Assembly: GCA_946122785.1 (NCBI GenBank)
Contig: CAMGYJ010000010.1
Span: forward strand, 29,119,608 to 29,183,607
From: Linum tenue
Taxonomy: Eukaryota > Streptophyta > Magnoliopsida > Malpighiales > Linaceae
Direction: 5' to 3'
DNA length: 64,000 nucleotides
In this document: piece by piece, positions 45,265-56,925 of the stretch
How positions within the stretch are numbered: position 1 is the first letter of the stretch
Layout of the letters: each line of letters opens with the position of its first letter
Notes under the pieces: generated by a model
Seen by the model: only the letters and a program-made list of their open reading frames with translations
Database searches by the model: none
What the model was told of the DNA's origin: nothing
Translations under genes and position numbers: made by a program

Positions 45265-48200
45265 TCAAGCGGAGGAGTGAATGTTGTGAAGTCCAAGATT
45301 GGAAGATAGATAAGAGAACTGATCAGCTCCCAAGCCCTTCGTGAACATATCAGCAACCTGATTCTGAGTAGAAATCTTGGTCGGAGCGATCTCCTGAGAT
45401 GCTACACGCTCACGAACAAAATAACAATCCATTTCCACATGCTTTGTACGCTCATGGAAAACTGGATTGGCCGCAATATGCAAGGCAGCTTGATTGTCAG
45501 AGTGTAAAGAAGTAGGACTGTCCATGGAGACTCCAAGCTCGCGGAATAGGGAGCGTAACCAGATGATCTCACTGACAGTGCTGGCCATGGCCCGATACTC
45601 GGGTTCAGCAGAGGAGCAGGCAACAACTGTCTGTTTCTTCGTACGCCAAGAAATAGGACTGCTACCAAGCTGAATGAAATAACCAGTAGTGGAGTGACGG
45701 GTGTGTTGGCAACCACCCCAGTCAGCGTCGCAGTAGGCTGTGAGCGACAACGAATGCTCAGAAGGAAAAAACAGTCCCTGTACAGGGGAACTCTTCAAGT
45801 ACCTCAAAACCCGGTGAGCGGCATCTACATGTGCCTGACGAGGATCATGAACTGCTTGACTGAGAACATTAACGTCATATACGATGTCCGGTCGAGTCAC
45901 AGTCAAGTATAACAAACGACCGACAAGCCGTCGATAAGAGCAAGGGTCGGCAGCTGGGGGTCCATCAAAAGAGTTAAGACGGTGATTTTGATCAATAGGA
46001 AACAGACATGGTCGAGCAGCTTGGACACCAGAGTCGGCCAGGATGTCAAGGGCATATTTTCGTTGCGTGAGCACGATGCCTTTCTTCGAGCGGGAAACTT
46101 CGACTCCCAAGAAGTATTTTAAAGGCCCAAGATCTTTGATGCTGAACTGTTGGTGGATGAAAGTCTTGACTTGTTCAATAGCAGGAAGAGAGGTACCTCC
46201 AAGAATAATGTCGTCGACGTAAATGAGGGCAACAAGAAAAGTCTCACCTTGCAGAAAAGTGAACAGGGAAGGATCAGCTTTAGACATCTGAAAGCCATAT
46301 CCAACCAAAGCTGCTGTGAACTTGGTGTACCAATTGCGGGAGGCCTGCTTTAGGCCGTAGAGAGACTTCCGCAGACGGCAGACTCGGTCATCTCCCGGAC
46401 GAGCAAAACCTTGAGGAACTCGCATGTATACCTCTTCCTCCAAATCACTATGAAGGAAGGCATTGTTCACGTCGAGTTGATGCAAAAACCAACCCAGCTG
46501 AGCAGCAAGAGCAAGAACGCATCGTACAGTCACCAACTTAGCGACTGGCGCGAAGGTGTCATGAAAATCGACTCCTTCAACCTGAGTGTATCCCTTGGCC
46601 ACCAGCCGCGCTTTGTAGCGCTCAATGCTACCATCGGGATCGAACTTAATTTTATACACCCATTTAGAATCAATTGCACGTTTGCCAGGGGGCAAATGAA
46701 CGAGATCCCACGTCCCATTGGCCTACAATGCTGTAACCTCCTTTTGCATGGCATCGCGCCAAACTCTATGACGGACAGCCTCATGAAAGAAGCGCGGTTC
46801 CGTCGAGTGAGAGATAGCTGCAAGGTATGCACGGTGATTAGAAGACAAACGAGCATAATTGACCACGGCATTTAAAGGATACCGCACGGAGGATACATGA
46901 CCTGAATGGGTAGTCGGGAGGCGGACATCGTAGTTGTCGACAAGAAAAGCAGGAGGCTTGCGATTACGAAGACCTCGTCGTAAGTCAGGAGGGGGCGCAG
47001 TCGATGAGCTAGAAGCACCAGTTATCTCGTCGTCAACGGCTGGCGGCGTGGAAATGCCAGCCTGCTGCGGTGAAGAAGAGGGTTGCGAGGGCTCAGCGTC
47101 GTCAAGCTTATGCGAAGACGGAGAAGGGAGGTTGACAAGCTCGTCCTCGTGATCAACTGGGGCAGCGCTTGGTACAGCAGGGGAGCGGCTCATGTTGGGA
47201 AGAATATCATGGAAGGGAAATTGATCTTCACAAAAAACCACATCACGGGAAGTAAAAAGTTTCCGAGTAGCCAGGTCCATGACCCGATAACATTTTTGAG
47301 CTGCAGGGTAGCCGAGAAACACACATGCTCTCCCCCTTTCACAAAACTTATCCAAATGTGGAGCTGTGTCCTTGGCATATGCAAGACATCCAAAAGTACG
47401 AAGATGAGAGTACACAGGTAACTTCCCAAAAATGCGCTCGTAGGGAGTACGATTTTTAGTAGCATTAGTAGGAAGTCTATTAATGAGATAGACCGCCGTC
47501 AGGAGGCAATCCCCCCAAAATCGGATAGGGAGATTAGCATGGAAACGCAATGCCCGAGCAGTCTTAAGCACATGGCGGTGCTTCCGCTCAACCACACCAT
47601 TCTGTTGAGGTGTGTTAATGCAGGATGTTTGAAGAACAATCCCTTCCTGCTCATAATAACTGGTAAGCATATTCGTCTGAAATTCCAATCCATTGTCGGC
47701 CTGAATACGACGAAACGGCTTACCAAATTGTCGAGCTACCTGTTGACAAAACATATGCAAGTATCGACCAACTTCTGACTTATGACGCATAAGATAGATC
47801 TAAGTGCCACGACTGTAATCATCGACAATCGTTAAAAAATAATGTGCGCCACTAAGACTGGGAGTAGAATATCCGCCCCAAATGTCAACATGAAGTAGCT
47901 CAAAAACATCCTTGGTCTTTATCGAAGAAGAAATGAAAGGAGTGCTAGTTTGCTTAGCTCGCAAACACGCCGAGCAAGTATGATTATCCAAACAAGAACA
48001 AGAAACTAAATGCAACAAAGAGAGTTTCTCCAGTGAAGGGTGCCCCATGCGTGAATGCTATAATGCAGAGGAATAGCGACGCTCTTTCCGGGCAGCATGA
48101 GATAACGCCATGGAAGTCCCATCAAACAGCTTCAAGTGATATAAACCATCAACTTGCATCCCCATCCCAATCATCCTTTTGGAGTGTGAGTCCTGGAGAA

Positions 48201-49574
48201 CACAGATGTTGTGCAGGAATATCAGTGCTAAGGGAAACTCCTTGGTAAGTTGACTAATGGAGAGTAAATTGCATTTAAAATCCGGGACAAACAGAACTCG
48301 AGAGAGAACAAGGCCATCGGCAAGGCGAACGGATCCAATACGACGAACTAGTACTGCAGAGCCATTCGGTATGCGAACTTGGAGTTGAGACTCAGGCTCA
48401 CTCGTAAGAAACATATGTGCATCCTTGATAATATGAGCATTGCAACCAGAGTCCATTATCCAAGTGTCATTACCAAGAGAATTACCTGAAAAGGCGTTGT
48501 CATCAAAAGGCTGAGGTTCAGCGCCAAGAAATTTCCTGAGTTGGTCAAATTGAGACTTAGTTAAGCCAGGAATGACGCTATCTTCTGCAGTAGCAGCGGC
48601 GGCTTTGGGACCAGAGCGCCCTTTTCCATCATTCCGCCGTCCCTTTCCAGAGGAGTTCTTCACACCCCCACGCTCCAAATAACCAGGAGGATATCCAATA
48701 AGCTCGAAACAACGATCTTTAGTATGTCCAAACTTTTGGCAGTGAGAACAGCGAGGCTTACCATCACTCGAGCTGCTGCGATCGGGAGAATCCTCGTGTT
48801 TGCCGCGGTCCTGTGTAGCAACAAAAGCAGTCGCCTCGACTTTAGGTTTCCCACTGCCGGCGATCTTGCGCTGCTGTTCATCAGTGGCGACAAGGTTGTA
48901 AGCTTCCGTGATAGAAGGTGAAGGCTTCATGGATAAAATCTGGGATTTAACTGTAGAATAAGTATCTTCCAGACCCATGATGAAATCAAAAAGACGAATG
49001 CTTTCATCACGATCACGTGTATGCTTCTCCAAATCGCATGTACACTGCCCACACGTACAGGAGGGTGCAGGCGAGATTTGATGAGCCTCTTCCCAGAGTG
49101 TGCGAAGTTCGGTGTAATAGGCAGAAACAGTATGTTTCTCTTGAGGAAGGAGACTTATCTGGCGACGAATTTCATAATGGTGGGTAGCATTACCTTGTCC
49201 AAAACGCGTCCGAAGATCGTCCCAGATATGCTTGCTGTCTTCGCGAAACGAATGCTACGACGCACTTCAGGAGTCATGGAGGCTTTGAGCCATCCTTTGA
49301 TAGTAGCATCGCATCGAAGCCAGGCAGCAGCTTCGCGGGAGTCCTGAGGTTGCGGGAGAGTACCATCAACAAACCCTAACTTGTTTTTAGTAAGAAGGGA
49401 ATCAGTCATGTCGATCACCCATTCGCCGTAGTTGTTCGCAGTGAGAAGATCGCCAACGTGCTGAGGATCTGTGTGCGGAAGGAAATAAACGGAATTCACA
49501 TCCGAGGTAAGCGGCCGATCAGAGGTAGCCATCAATTTACTGCCGCTGGTGCTATCTTTCTCGGCGTCGCCCAT
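45265..49574 (-). pseudogene. D gag-pol polyprotein (right arm)
   Basis: Starts MGDAEKDSTSGSKLM at 49574. Gag carries LLTANNYGEWVIDM and is frameshifted near 49230. It resumes (48058-49032) with the CSHCQKFGHTKDRC knuckle and protease IMDSGCNAHI. Stops at 48058-48060, 47800-47802 and 46723-46725 match those of the left copy. RT and RNase H form one open stretch of 476 codons (45265-46695) with [17 protein letters not shown]-type [16 protein letters not shown] and YCDADWGG. The closest to coding of the D copies, but the polyprotein cannot be made in one piece. Confidence 0.93.
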
Positions 49575-49652
49575 AATGCAACAAGGAGAGAATAATCAAT
49601 GCCACCAGAATCAACAGATAACCACAGGGAGGATGTTATAGCTCTGATACCA

Positions 49653-49947
49653 TGATAAATTTAACAAAACGAAAAGAAACGACACACGATTTACGTGGTT
49701 TCCCCGTTCGATATGAACGAGACTACTCCACGGAGAGCAGGTGCTCTCAAGTTTTCTTATTATCGTTATTGTGTTACAGCTGCTGCAGCCGTGCCGCTTA
49801 CATATATATATGAACCGAAAACCCCTCACCTCTAATCCTAGGGTTCGGATCCAGCCAAAGTCACCATAAAGAAAATAAACCAGGACAAATAAGTCCCTAA
49901 AGACCATGCACACTCGTACATGGGTCACGTGTGCATGCTTCACTACA
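49653..49947 (-). repeat. 5' LTR of element D (right arm)
   Basis: On the minus strand TGTAGTGAAGCATG...TTTATCA, 295 bp, with a TATA-like ATATATATATG run near 49800-49810. Confidence 0.92.
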
Positions 49948-49952
49948 GCTGT

Positions 49953-50726
49953 TGAAGTACTGAGAGAAGGTTCCCAACGAATAATTTTTGAGTACTTGTT
50001 TCGCTTACTTGTCTATGAACTATTCTGGAAATAAACAACAGTTCTGATATTTTTGTATCCTAGATATAGTCATATGGGTAACATGTATAGGTGAGTTGCG
50101 GATGCTGCCTTATGATGATAATTAGGGAACTGGTAACTTGTGACATGTGCAGGGTAGTGAGTTGAGCAGCTGATATCACGGTAATTAGTGCATAGAATAT
50201 ATATAAGCCATTACATAAAGTATGTTTCCTCGTTAAATGATAAGAAATTATTTGGTTATTGCAGATGGCTGTTACTACTGACAACATATCGCTTCATGCC
50301 TCAGATCATTACAAAAATGGCTACTAACTGAACTTATATAAAGTTGTGTATGAATTTTAAGGTGTTTTTGGTTTAACAAGAGTTTTCTGGTTTTCAACCT
50401 GTTTCAGGTAAGTACAACTACAAGAGCTACAGTCGTGTTTGAAATGACAGGTTATTGCATTTGATAGAAGAGAACGAAAAGTAAAGAAGTTATTGTATGT
50501 CTGATGTCCACAAGGTTGCTGCTAGCGAAGTGGAATTGAGGGTGTAAAGTTAATGGGTTTAAGACCACTGTTGCATAGCTTAGCTTTGGTGGTTACTCTT
50601 TTTCGTTTCCCTATTGTTGCTACTGCTGTTGAAAGTACAACTTCTGCTCCTCATTGTCCTAAAATTAACGTTTATTTATGACAGAGACTAGAATGAAGAG
50701 GAATGTTTAGGAATCTATTTGCACTC
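49953..50726. other. Host flank right of element D
   Basis: AT-rich. A 36-codon frame spans the D target site if D and one TSD are removed (…TTAVEVLREGSQR… up to about 50036) but has no recognised family. Nothing else identified. Confidence 0.45.
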
Positions 50727-52838
50727 TGTTACACCCTGCTCTTCCCAAAAGAAAATGATTATTATATCGTTAGGTCAAGTTCCACCGTATTATCAATGAG
50801 AATTAAAACATGTGAACTAATAGTTCAAACGGTGTCGAGTTTTGACATGACGTGAGAAAATTATGGACGTTAACTGAGTTTCGGATTGAACTCACCCGTA
50901 ATTTATTAAATGCCAAAAATACCCCCTGAACTAATTAAAACTTAAAGGCAATCTCCAAGCCCATATCCCACTCGGCCTCACCACAACAAACCCTAAACCG
51001 TCTCCTCTCTCTATCCCCTCGTGCAACCTTTCTTCCCGGGGCTCGATCGATTCGCTGCCAACGAGGCGGGTGCTCCTCTCGTAGGAGACCAGGTTGCTTA
51101 ACCAAGCAGGAGACGGCCAAGCACATAATAGCTGAAGCATAATAGGCGGTGGCGGCGGATGAACAAAGCGTCAGAACCTCTCTCTTGTTCGACGGCAGTA
51201 CCTCCCCACCACGAGAGGTGCCTGCTTGACGTGCATGTTTGAATGGTCACTGGTGGCTTGGGGAGAGATTTTTGACGGAAGCCCCTCCCTAGTACGAGAG
51301 GTGCCTGCTTGACGTGCCTGCTTGGCGACGGGAGGAGCATCGTCGTGTGGCCGGTAAATAACGCCAACGAATAATGACTTGATCGACGGCGGGAAGATCC
51401 AAGTCTTGGATATGATCACGAAGAGGACAATTCCAGGATCATCACGGTGTTGACGAATTCGAAATCCAACATCAGATGGGGGAGAACGGAGCCTCCGAAG
51501 TTTGGACGCAAAATTGGTCATGTTCAGATACCGTTCTTGGTAATTCAAAAAGTAAGAGCACTGAGTACGTAATTTTCCGGAAGGGTCAGGGTCAATAGGT
51601 TGACTGGGAGAAGTTCATATTTGGTATCTAGTATTTTGGAATCTAACATAATTCGTATTTTGGTCCTATCTTGTTAGTTTAACGTGCAAACGAGGAATCG
51701 TGGGCGCCTACGTGATCGTGGAGGCCAGGAGAATTTAATGGAAGCAATTCATGGAATTTTGGAGCAGAAACAGGGACGGTTTTGATGGATTTTAGGTGAG
51801 TGTAAAGGGGGTAAGTTTTACGCCTTACGTGTTCTTTCTAGTATTACGAGCTTTTAAGGATTGCGATGAAGTGATTGTCATACTTTGATTGTGCTTATGT
51901 TTGATGATATGTGCTTTGGTTCAGCTACGATTTGAAGTGAAGTGTGGATGAGTTTAGTTCTTATTTGAAGCTTTGTATTTATGAGTTATTGTTAAAGTCT
52001 AAAAACAAGTCCTTTTTTAAGAAGTACTTCACCTTCAAGAAGCTGAAATCGTTTTAAGTGTTTTTAGTCATTAGCGTCAGTCCGTTGTTATTTGAGATAT
52101 TGAGATAGAGAAGCAGTTATGCTCTTGAGACTTTTAAGATAAGCAGCAGTTATGCTCTTGAGATATTTTAAGAAGAGCAGAGGTTATGCTCTTGAGAATC
52201 GTGGAAGAAGATCCTTCCACGATAAGTTTAAGTTTAAGGAAAGCATGGAGGGCTTCTCATACGTATGAGTTGGCAACTGGACTAGCTAGTGAGGGATCCC
52301 AGTGTCAATCAAGTATTTAAGTCAAGCTTGGAGATTTAAGAATGGAGAGTAACAGTAACTGCCATACAATTTTAAGAGTGGAAGTACAAACAACTTTCAC
52401 TAATTTAAGTAAGTGTTTTAAGTAAAGTGCTAAGCATTAGAAGTTTAAACGTAAGGGCGTAGACTGACCCCATCTCACTCAACAGTTTGAAGAGCTAGAG
52501 GAGCTAGAGGAGCAGTTAGTGAGCAGCGAGTTCGAGGGCAACTAGCTAGAGGAGAGCAGTATAAGCGTCACGGAGGATGCTTAGTCAAGGTTTTTAGTAG
52601 CAACAACATTAGAGATTATTAGATATTTACATTTATGATTATGAGTATAGACTGGAGATCATTTTGAGATTTTAAGTTTTGAGTTTGCCCATGTGTTAGG
52701 GCGTTGCTTTGAACTACAAATGCGTGTTTTCGGTATTTTATTTAGTAAAAATTTTCCAGCTGCAATTTAAGATTTGAGTATTTTATTTATCAAGGTCATT
52801 TTAGTAAAAGTAATACCCGGCCGGGTTAGGGTGTTATA
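50727..52838 (+). mobile_element. Probable solo LTR of a Ty3/gypsy element
   Basis: 2112 bp bounded by TGTTACACCCTG at the start and GGGTTAGGGTGTTATA at the end, flanked by perfect 5-bp TSDs CACTC (50722-50726 and 52839-52843). TGTTACACCC and GGGTTAGGGTGTTA are the usual ends of long LTRs of Tekay/Del-like gypsy elements; the final CA appears mutated to TA. There is no internal coding region, so it is a solo LTR by recombination. Open frames inside (50931-51548) are incidental. Strand assigned from the LTR ends. Confidence 0.6.
52105..52200. repeat. Triplicated 33-35 bp tandem motif inside the solo LTR
   Basis: Three successive units built on CAG(A/C)(A/G)GTTATGCTCTTGAG and related bases, spaced about 33-36 bp. 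Confidence 0.7.
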
Positions 52839-52843
52839 CACTC

Positions 52844-53275
52844 CCTTACAGAGCAACTTCTTTTGGCCTCCAATGATCTATGTAGATAGTTATTTTTGTT
52901 ACTTATTGTCTCCCCTCAACTGTGTATTATCCTGTAAAGTCATGCTAAAGGAACCCAATGTTATCCGTTGCAAGTGCAAATGGAATAGGATCAATACATA
53001 GAGAATCTATCACTACTACATAGTACATAGCAACAAACCAATTTTCTTATTTCTATCACTTGAAGAGCATTGTTCGAATCGAACACCACTACTACAATGA
53101 ATCACAACATAAACTACAAAGGCTGCAAATTTTAACAGAGTGCCACTACGCAATAGAACAACTAGATTCTACCCAAAAAAATAGCAAGAACGAAATGCAA
53201 GACAGCACTGGTAAATCAACATGGATGAGGAGAAGATGAGACGTTGCTGCTCTCAACTGGGCGAGGCACCAACTG
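52844..53275. other. Noncoding stretch
   Basis: No coding or repeat feature recognised between the solo LTR and the gene-like piece at 53276. Confidence 0.5.
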
Positions 53276-53510
53276 CTACTGGGGCAGCTCAATAGTCACA
53301 TTCACCTCAATTTTCATACCCTGCATCGAGCAGTAGTTCATGCAGTCGAGATGAAGTAATAAGGCCTCGTTATGTGAGATTGAACATGTCCTTACCACCT
53401 TTTGTTATGTTCATGACAAACCCTTTAGCACTGCAATGGTAGCCAGTCTTGTTCACCTCCAGCAAGTCGTACAAAATATTGTTGAACCTAAAATCTGCAT
53501 GATTTGCAAG
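53276..53510 (-). CDS. Spliced gene-like 3' end, product unrecognised
   Basis: On the minus strand an open stretch from about 53510 reads DLANHADFRFNNILYDLLEV, then NKTGYHCSAKGFVMNITKG, to a GTAAG donor at 53395. A 75-bp intron (53321-53395) ends in ATGCAG, and the next exon continues GMKIEVNVTIELPQ to TAG at 53276-53278. The GT-AG intron restores the frame and the encoded sequence is of balanced composition, suggesting a real or recently real gene. No start or upstream exons could be assigned with confidence; the minus-strand open stretch at 53660-53887 may be another exon. Could be a pseudogene. Confidence 0.35.
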
Positions 53511-53659
53511 GTCTTGTCATAAAAAACCCCAAATAAATACCCGGGTGAACAACAAACAAAATGAGATTCAGTACCATTTCCTTCACCCAAATAAGCTGAA
53601 TAGCTGAACACAAGCATAAAGAAGACGCACACCACTTAGGAGACAGATCAACCATGATT

Positions 53660-53920
53660 TCAGTGGCGATATCTCATGTTCGGTTCAGACACGGTAAGCT
53701 CAACTTGATGTGTGCTTGATGTTATTTGAAACACCATTTGGGCTCCCTTTTCTCCTGTCATACCCAACGGAAGTTGACGTAGTCTCTCACAGAATTCCCA
53801 AATCAAACTCATTATTTTATGCTTCCAAGTGATGAAATTAAAATCGTAAGTCACCTCTGCCTCGAAGAATCTCAAGTCATAGGACATGTGAAAATAAGCA
53901 TCCCCGAATGTACACTAAGA
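53660..53920 (-). CDS. Possible upstream exon of the same unrecognised gene
   Basis: Minus-strand open stretch with GDAYFHMSYDLRFFEAEVTY, then FITWKHKIMSLIWEFCERL. It may begin at an AG acceptor near 53918 (CTTAG then TGTACATTCGG). It ends at a TGA after NMRYRH without an obvious donor. No family recognised; its link to 53276-53510 is inferred from strand and proximity only. Confidence 0.25.
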
Positions 53921-54955
53921 AGTGCCATCATCAAAGCTTTATTCGTTGAGATGGATGCCCCTTTTAACTGGATGTGATGGATATTGTCTCAGGACACCTG
54001 AAAAACAACTAAGCTTGGAAATTTGGTTGTGGTTTAGATGAAGCTCAACATATATATACTTTGGAACAAGTGAATCCTTTTGTGGGTTCTATGAATCTTC
54101 GATTATAAAATTAACTAGTTGCAACATGATGAATTCCTTTTCTTTCTCCTAAAACTATGATTAATTTTCTCTTAATGTTGTTATTCTCGGACCTTACCCA
54201 TAGAGGAGTATTGGCAGAATATGAAAGGAAAAGAACAAAGTTGAAAACTTCTGTGAAGGCAGAGATCAGCCCTGGTAAAAAATAAACGAAAAACATGTAT
54301 CATTGTCCGGAGTTAATATTTTATCCACTGTAACCCTTACATGATATCAAAGAGGGAAGGCTTGTGGAGAAAATGATGAGATCTACTAACCTTGCTCGTT
54401 ATGTTGGGTCCCATTGCTGATAATCATCAATGAGGTTCAGGATTCTGGTTTCAGCTAGTCCCAGAATTAGGAGTTGCGGCAATCATTAAATCGGATGTGT
54501 GAAAGACGCAAGTTGAGGAGGAAGACGGTGAATGAGATTAAATGGGCACGCCGTCACTTTGGGTGGATCGCAGTTTTGGGTTGGTTCATCATAGCCGTTG
54601 GTTTGGGCTGGCCGCTGTGGTCTAATAAAACCCGTTAGTGCCACATCATGTCCACGTGGACGAATAGGAATGAGCGGCACGGGTGTCGCACTTTTTATAG
54701 CGGCACCATATTATTGGCCTTTAGATATTGGTGTTGGATCATAAGTAAGTTGTTGGGTTGGGCTTTTTTTGCCTTTTACGTTCATGGATTAAAAACCCAA
54801 CTCAACTTAAATAAGGGTTAATACCTTATTTTCGTGTAGCATGGCCATGATTTCCAAGAAAGAGTTGTGCACCTTGTCGAAAGTGTCTTGCATTGGCTTG
54901 ACGGGAGAAGAGAGCGTCATCGCCGATGGTGCTGGAGAAATGCTCTGATACCAAT
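53921..54955. other. Noncoding or degraded stretch
   Basis: No confident gene. Around 54650-54715 it shares CCACGTGGAC-AATAGGAAT and GTCGCACTTTTTATAGCGGCACC with the bS21 upstream flank. From about 54807 to 54940 on the minus strand lies the short gag-like leader of the LTR fragment annotated next. Confidence 0.45.
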
Positions 54956-55391
54956 TGTAAGAGTCGGACGACATCGATATCTCCGGCAATGGATTATCGA
55001 CAAGAAATGGAGATAGATGAGAAGAGAAAGGGGAAGAAGAAGAGAGAAACATAGCTACTGAAAATCTATGTCTGTTTATTCATCATTCCACATAATATCT
55101 ACGATCTGGGTTTCCCTATTTTATACACCAGCACAATTACAAACTCATACCTATACTAGTGGGTCATTACAAATACTAACTCCTATACCACTTGAAATCA
55201 ACACTGTAGTAACGAAAGCGCAGTTTAAGAAAAAAGTGAACTTTATCGATTTGATTTGGAACAAGAAAAAGTCAAGAAATTGAAAAGAAGTGAGACAACG
55301 AGAATGACTCTTCGTCTTGTCTAGGTCAAGGGTTGTAATGGGTTAGACTACTTTGGCCCACCGCATTTACAATTTGGGCTAAAACCCAACA
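54807..55391 (-). mobile_element. LTR retrotransposon fragment: 5' LTR, PBS and gag start
   Basis: On the minus strand TGTTGGGTTTTAGCCC (from 55391) to GACTCTTACA (54956) forms a 436-bp LTR-like unit. It is followed by AT and TGGTATCAGAGC (about 54942-54953), the usual initiator-tRNA PBS, and then a short frame with MTLSSPVKPMQDTFDKVHNS. No polymerase or second LTR is found at lower coordinates, so the element is truncated; lineage not determined. Confidence 0.6.
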
Positions 55392-55835
55392 AGCCAGATT
55401 TATCTGTAGGCCTTGGCTGTAGAAACACAGGACAAACACAAATGGAATGAAGTGCAAAGGAATCACAATGACTTTTTTTTGTTAAACGAATTCAGGATAT
55501 TGCTTACATGTCGATTCAAAAGTATTTGCTCTTTGAGACCTAGTTTTCAAGAATTTTATCTTATTGATGTAGCTAACTCCAAGATAAATTTATTCCGATG
55601 GAATCCAAACCCTTTTACTACAAGAACATAAATCAGTTTCCCTCTCTTCCTCACAAGCTCTATGCTAAAGAGAGCCATCAAATGCTCATACTACTCAAGC
55701 ATTACACAATGAACCAATTCTCTCTTTTTCACTCTCAACTATTGTTGCTGATCACAATTCACATAGGTCTCTTGCTTTGCTACTTCTCTTTATATAGTCT
55801 TCCTTCACGTAATAACATATTTGAAGGAAATAGCA
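55392..55835. other. Noncoding stretch
   Basis: No recognised gene or repeat; open frames here lack domains. Confidence 0.5.
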
Positions 55836-55857
55836 CATATATATATATATATATATA
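55836..55857. repeat. AT dinucleotide microsatellite
   Basis: Alternating AT run just left of the MITE-like element. Confidence 0.85.
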
Positions 55858-56261
55858 GACCATTCTATCGTACCCCGGGTAAAATCTGGGGTATGTTGTA
55901 CATTGAGTAAGAAAAAGATATCTAGACCTTGAATTGACCGGAGTTTGGCATTTGGAACTATTCTCAAACTCTTAGATATTAAAATCTATGTCTTAGTTCT
56001 ATAAATCTCATACACGAAGACCAATTTATTGAGAAACAAAAATTGACGGTCGTGATTCGTTGAAATATATGCAAATAATTACATGCACAATCTTAGGGGT
56101 TAGGCTCTATGATCTAGAAAACTAAGATCTAGGGTTCACCCATCAAGGGTTAGGGTATAGTATCATGCCCAGAAATGCGGTTAATTTGAGTTCTAGATAG
56201 TGTTTTCTTACTTAGGGTATGTCGTACCCTAGATTTCACCCAAGGTACAATAGAAACCACC

Positions 56262-56262
<1 letters not shown>
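55858..56262. mobile_element. MITE-like element with about 50-bp imperfect terminal inverted repeats
   Basis: The left end has TTCTATCGTACC, then GGTAAAATCTGGGGTATG, and the inverted right end has TTCTATTGTACC, then GGTGAAATCTAGGGTACG; both arms continue to TAAG. It is about 400 bp, noncoding, and lies between two AT runs, so a 9-bp or shorter AT TSD cannot be told apart from the microsatellite. Family uncertain (Mutator-like is plausible). Confidence 0.6.
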
Positions 56263-56301
<39 letters not shown>

Positions 56302-56302
56302 G
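56263..56302. repeat. AT dinucleotide microsatellite
   Basis: Alternating AT run immediately right of the MITE-like element. Confidence 0.85.
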
Positions 56303-56920
56303 GTTCAGGCTAACGTACACCTGACGTATGCTATACACCTACATTCACACTTATAAATTAATTTTAATTATAATTAAATTATTTTAAATCAAATTAATTA
56401 TAAATAATAATTATAATTGCAACCGTATCTTTCAAAATATATTTTTCCTACGTTTTAGTGCCACAATAACTGTAACCCACATTATGCTTTTGGGATTTTT
56501 AGCCCAGTTAGAGGATTCCATGTGCAAATACGAATAAAGACACAAAACCCTCTTCATCTTCTTCCTCCAGTCGACTAAATCCATACAAATCACCAAACAG
56601 AGAATTGAAAGAAACCAACGATAACAAACTTGCGGCACTGCAGAGAATCTCAATTCCCAGCGAATCCAAAACCTGGAGACAAGAATTCAGATTCTATCAC
56701 TAGCAGGGAAAAGTAATGTAAAACCCATCCATCAACATTGAAACCTTCTTAACTGTTGAATAAGAAACATCCGCAACATCCGTGTGAGGAAAAGAACGCA
56801 TAACCAAAGGAAATATGTAGCGGCAAATGCATGGCAAAAATCTCCATGGCAAAAACCTTCCTTGCTATTTGTGATATACAGAAAGAGAATCTCAACACAA
56901 AGATCACAACGAACTGATCA
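56303..56920. other. AT-rich noncoding stretch before element G
   Basis: No gene recognised. It begins with a very AT-rich portion (56340-56420). Confidence 0.5.
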
Positions 56921-56925
56921 TAACT

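Larger units (their letters stand above)
24192..48322 (-). repeat. Right arm of the giant inverted repeat
   Basis: Reverse complement of the left arm. The inner edge is at 24192, where similarity to the left arm starts at CAATTCGTG inside the LTR of element C. The outer edge cannot be fixed because the partner sequence lies before position 1. Element D continues to 49947, beyond the part that can be compared. Differences from the left arm include two hAT insertions (28421-28863 and 29546-30192), one A that is missing in the left copy of D at 1972/1973, and scattered substitutions. Confidence 0.97.
44951..49947 (-). mobile_element. Ty1/copia element D, right arm, complete
   Basis: 4997 bp, TSDs GCTGT at 44946-44950 and 49948-49952. 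3' LTR 44951-45257 (307 bp) and 5' LTR 49653-49947 (295 bp); the size difference is a 12-bp segment near 45160. The PBS TGGTATCAGAGC directly follows the 5' LTR (minus strand, about 49641-49652). The polypurine tract GAGGGGGAG precedes the 3' LTR. This is the only full copy in the window. Confidence 0.95.

Noticed and set aside
49960..50036. Frame reading across the D target site (TTAVEVLREGSQR)
   Set aside because: It has 36 codons or so and no recognised family, so it is not called as a host exon.
51280..51305. CTAGTACGAGAGG resembles the conserved sarcin-ricin loop of large-subunit rRNA
   Set aside because: Only about a dozen bases match, the flanks do not, and it lies inside the gypsy solo LTR where a related unit (CACGAGAGGTGCC) occurs nearby.
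50931..51548. Overlapping minus-strand open frames of up to 125 codons
   Set aside because: They fall inside the solo LTR, have no domain, and overlap each other in different frames.
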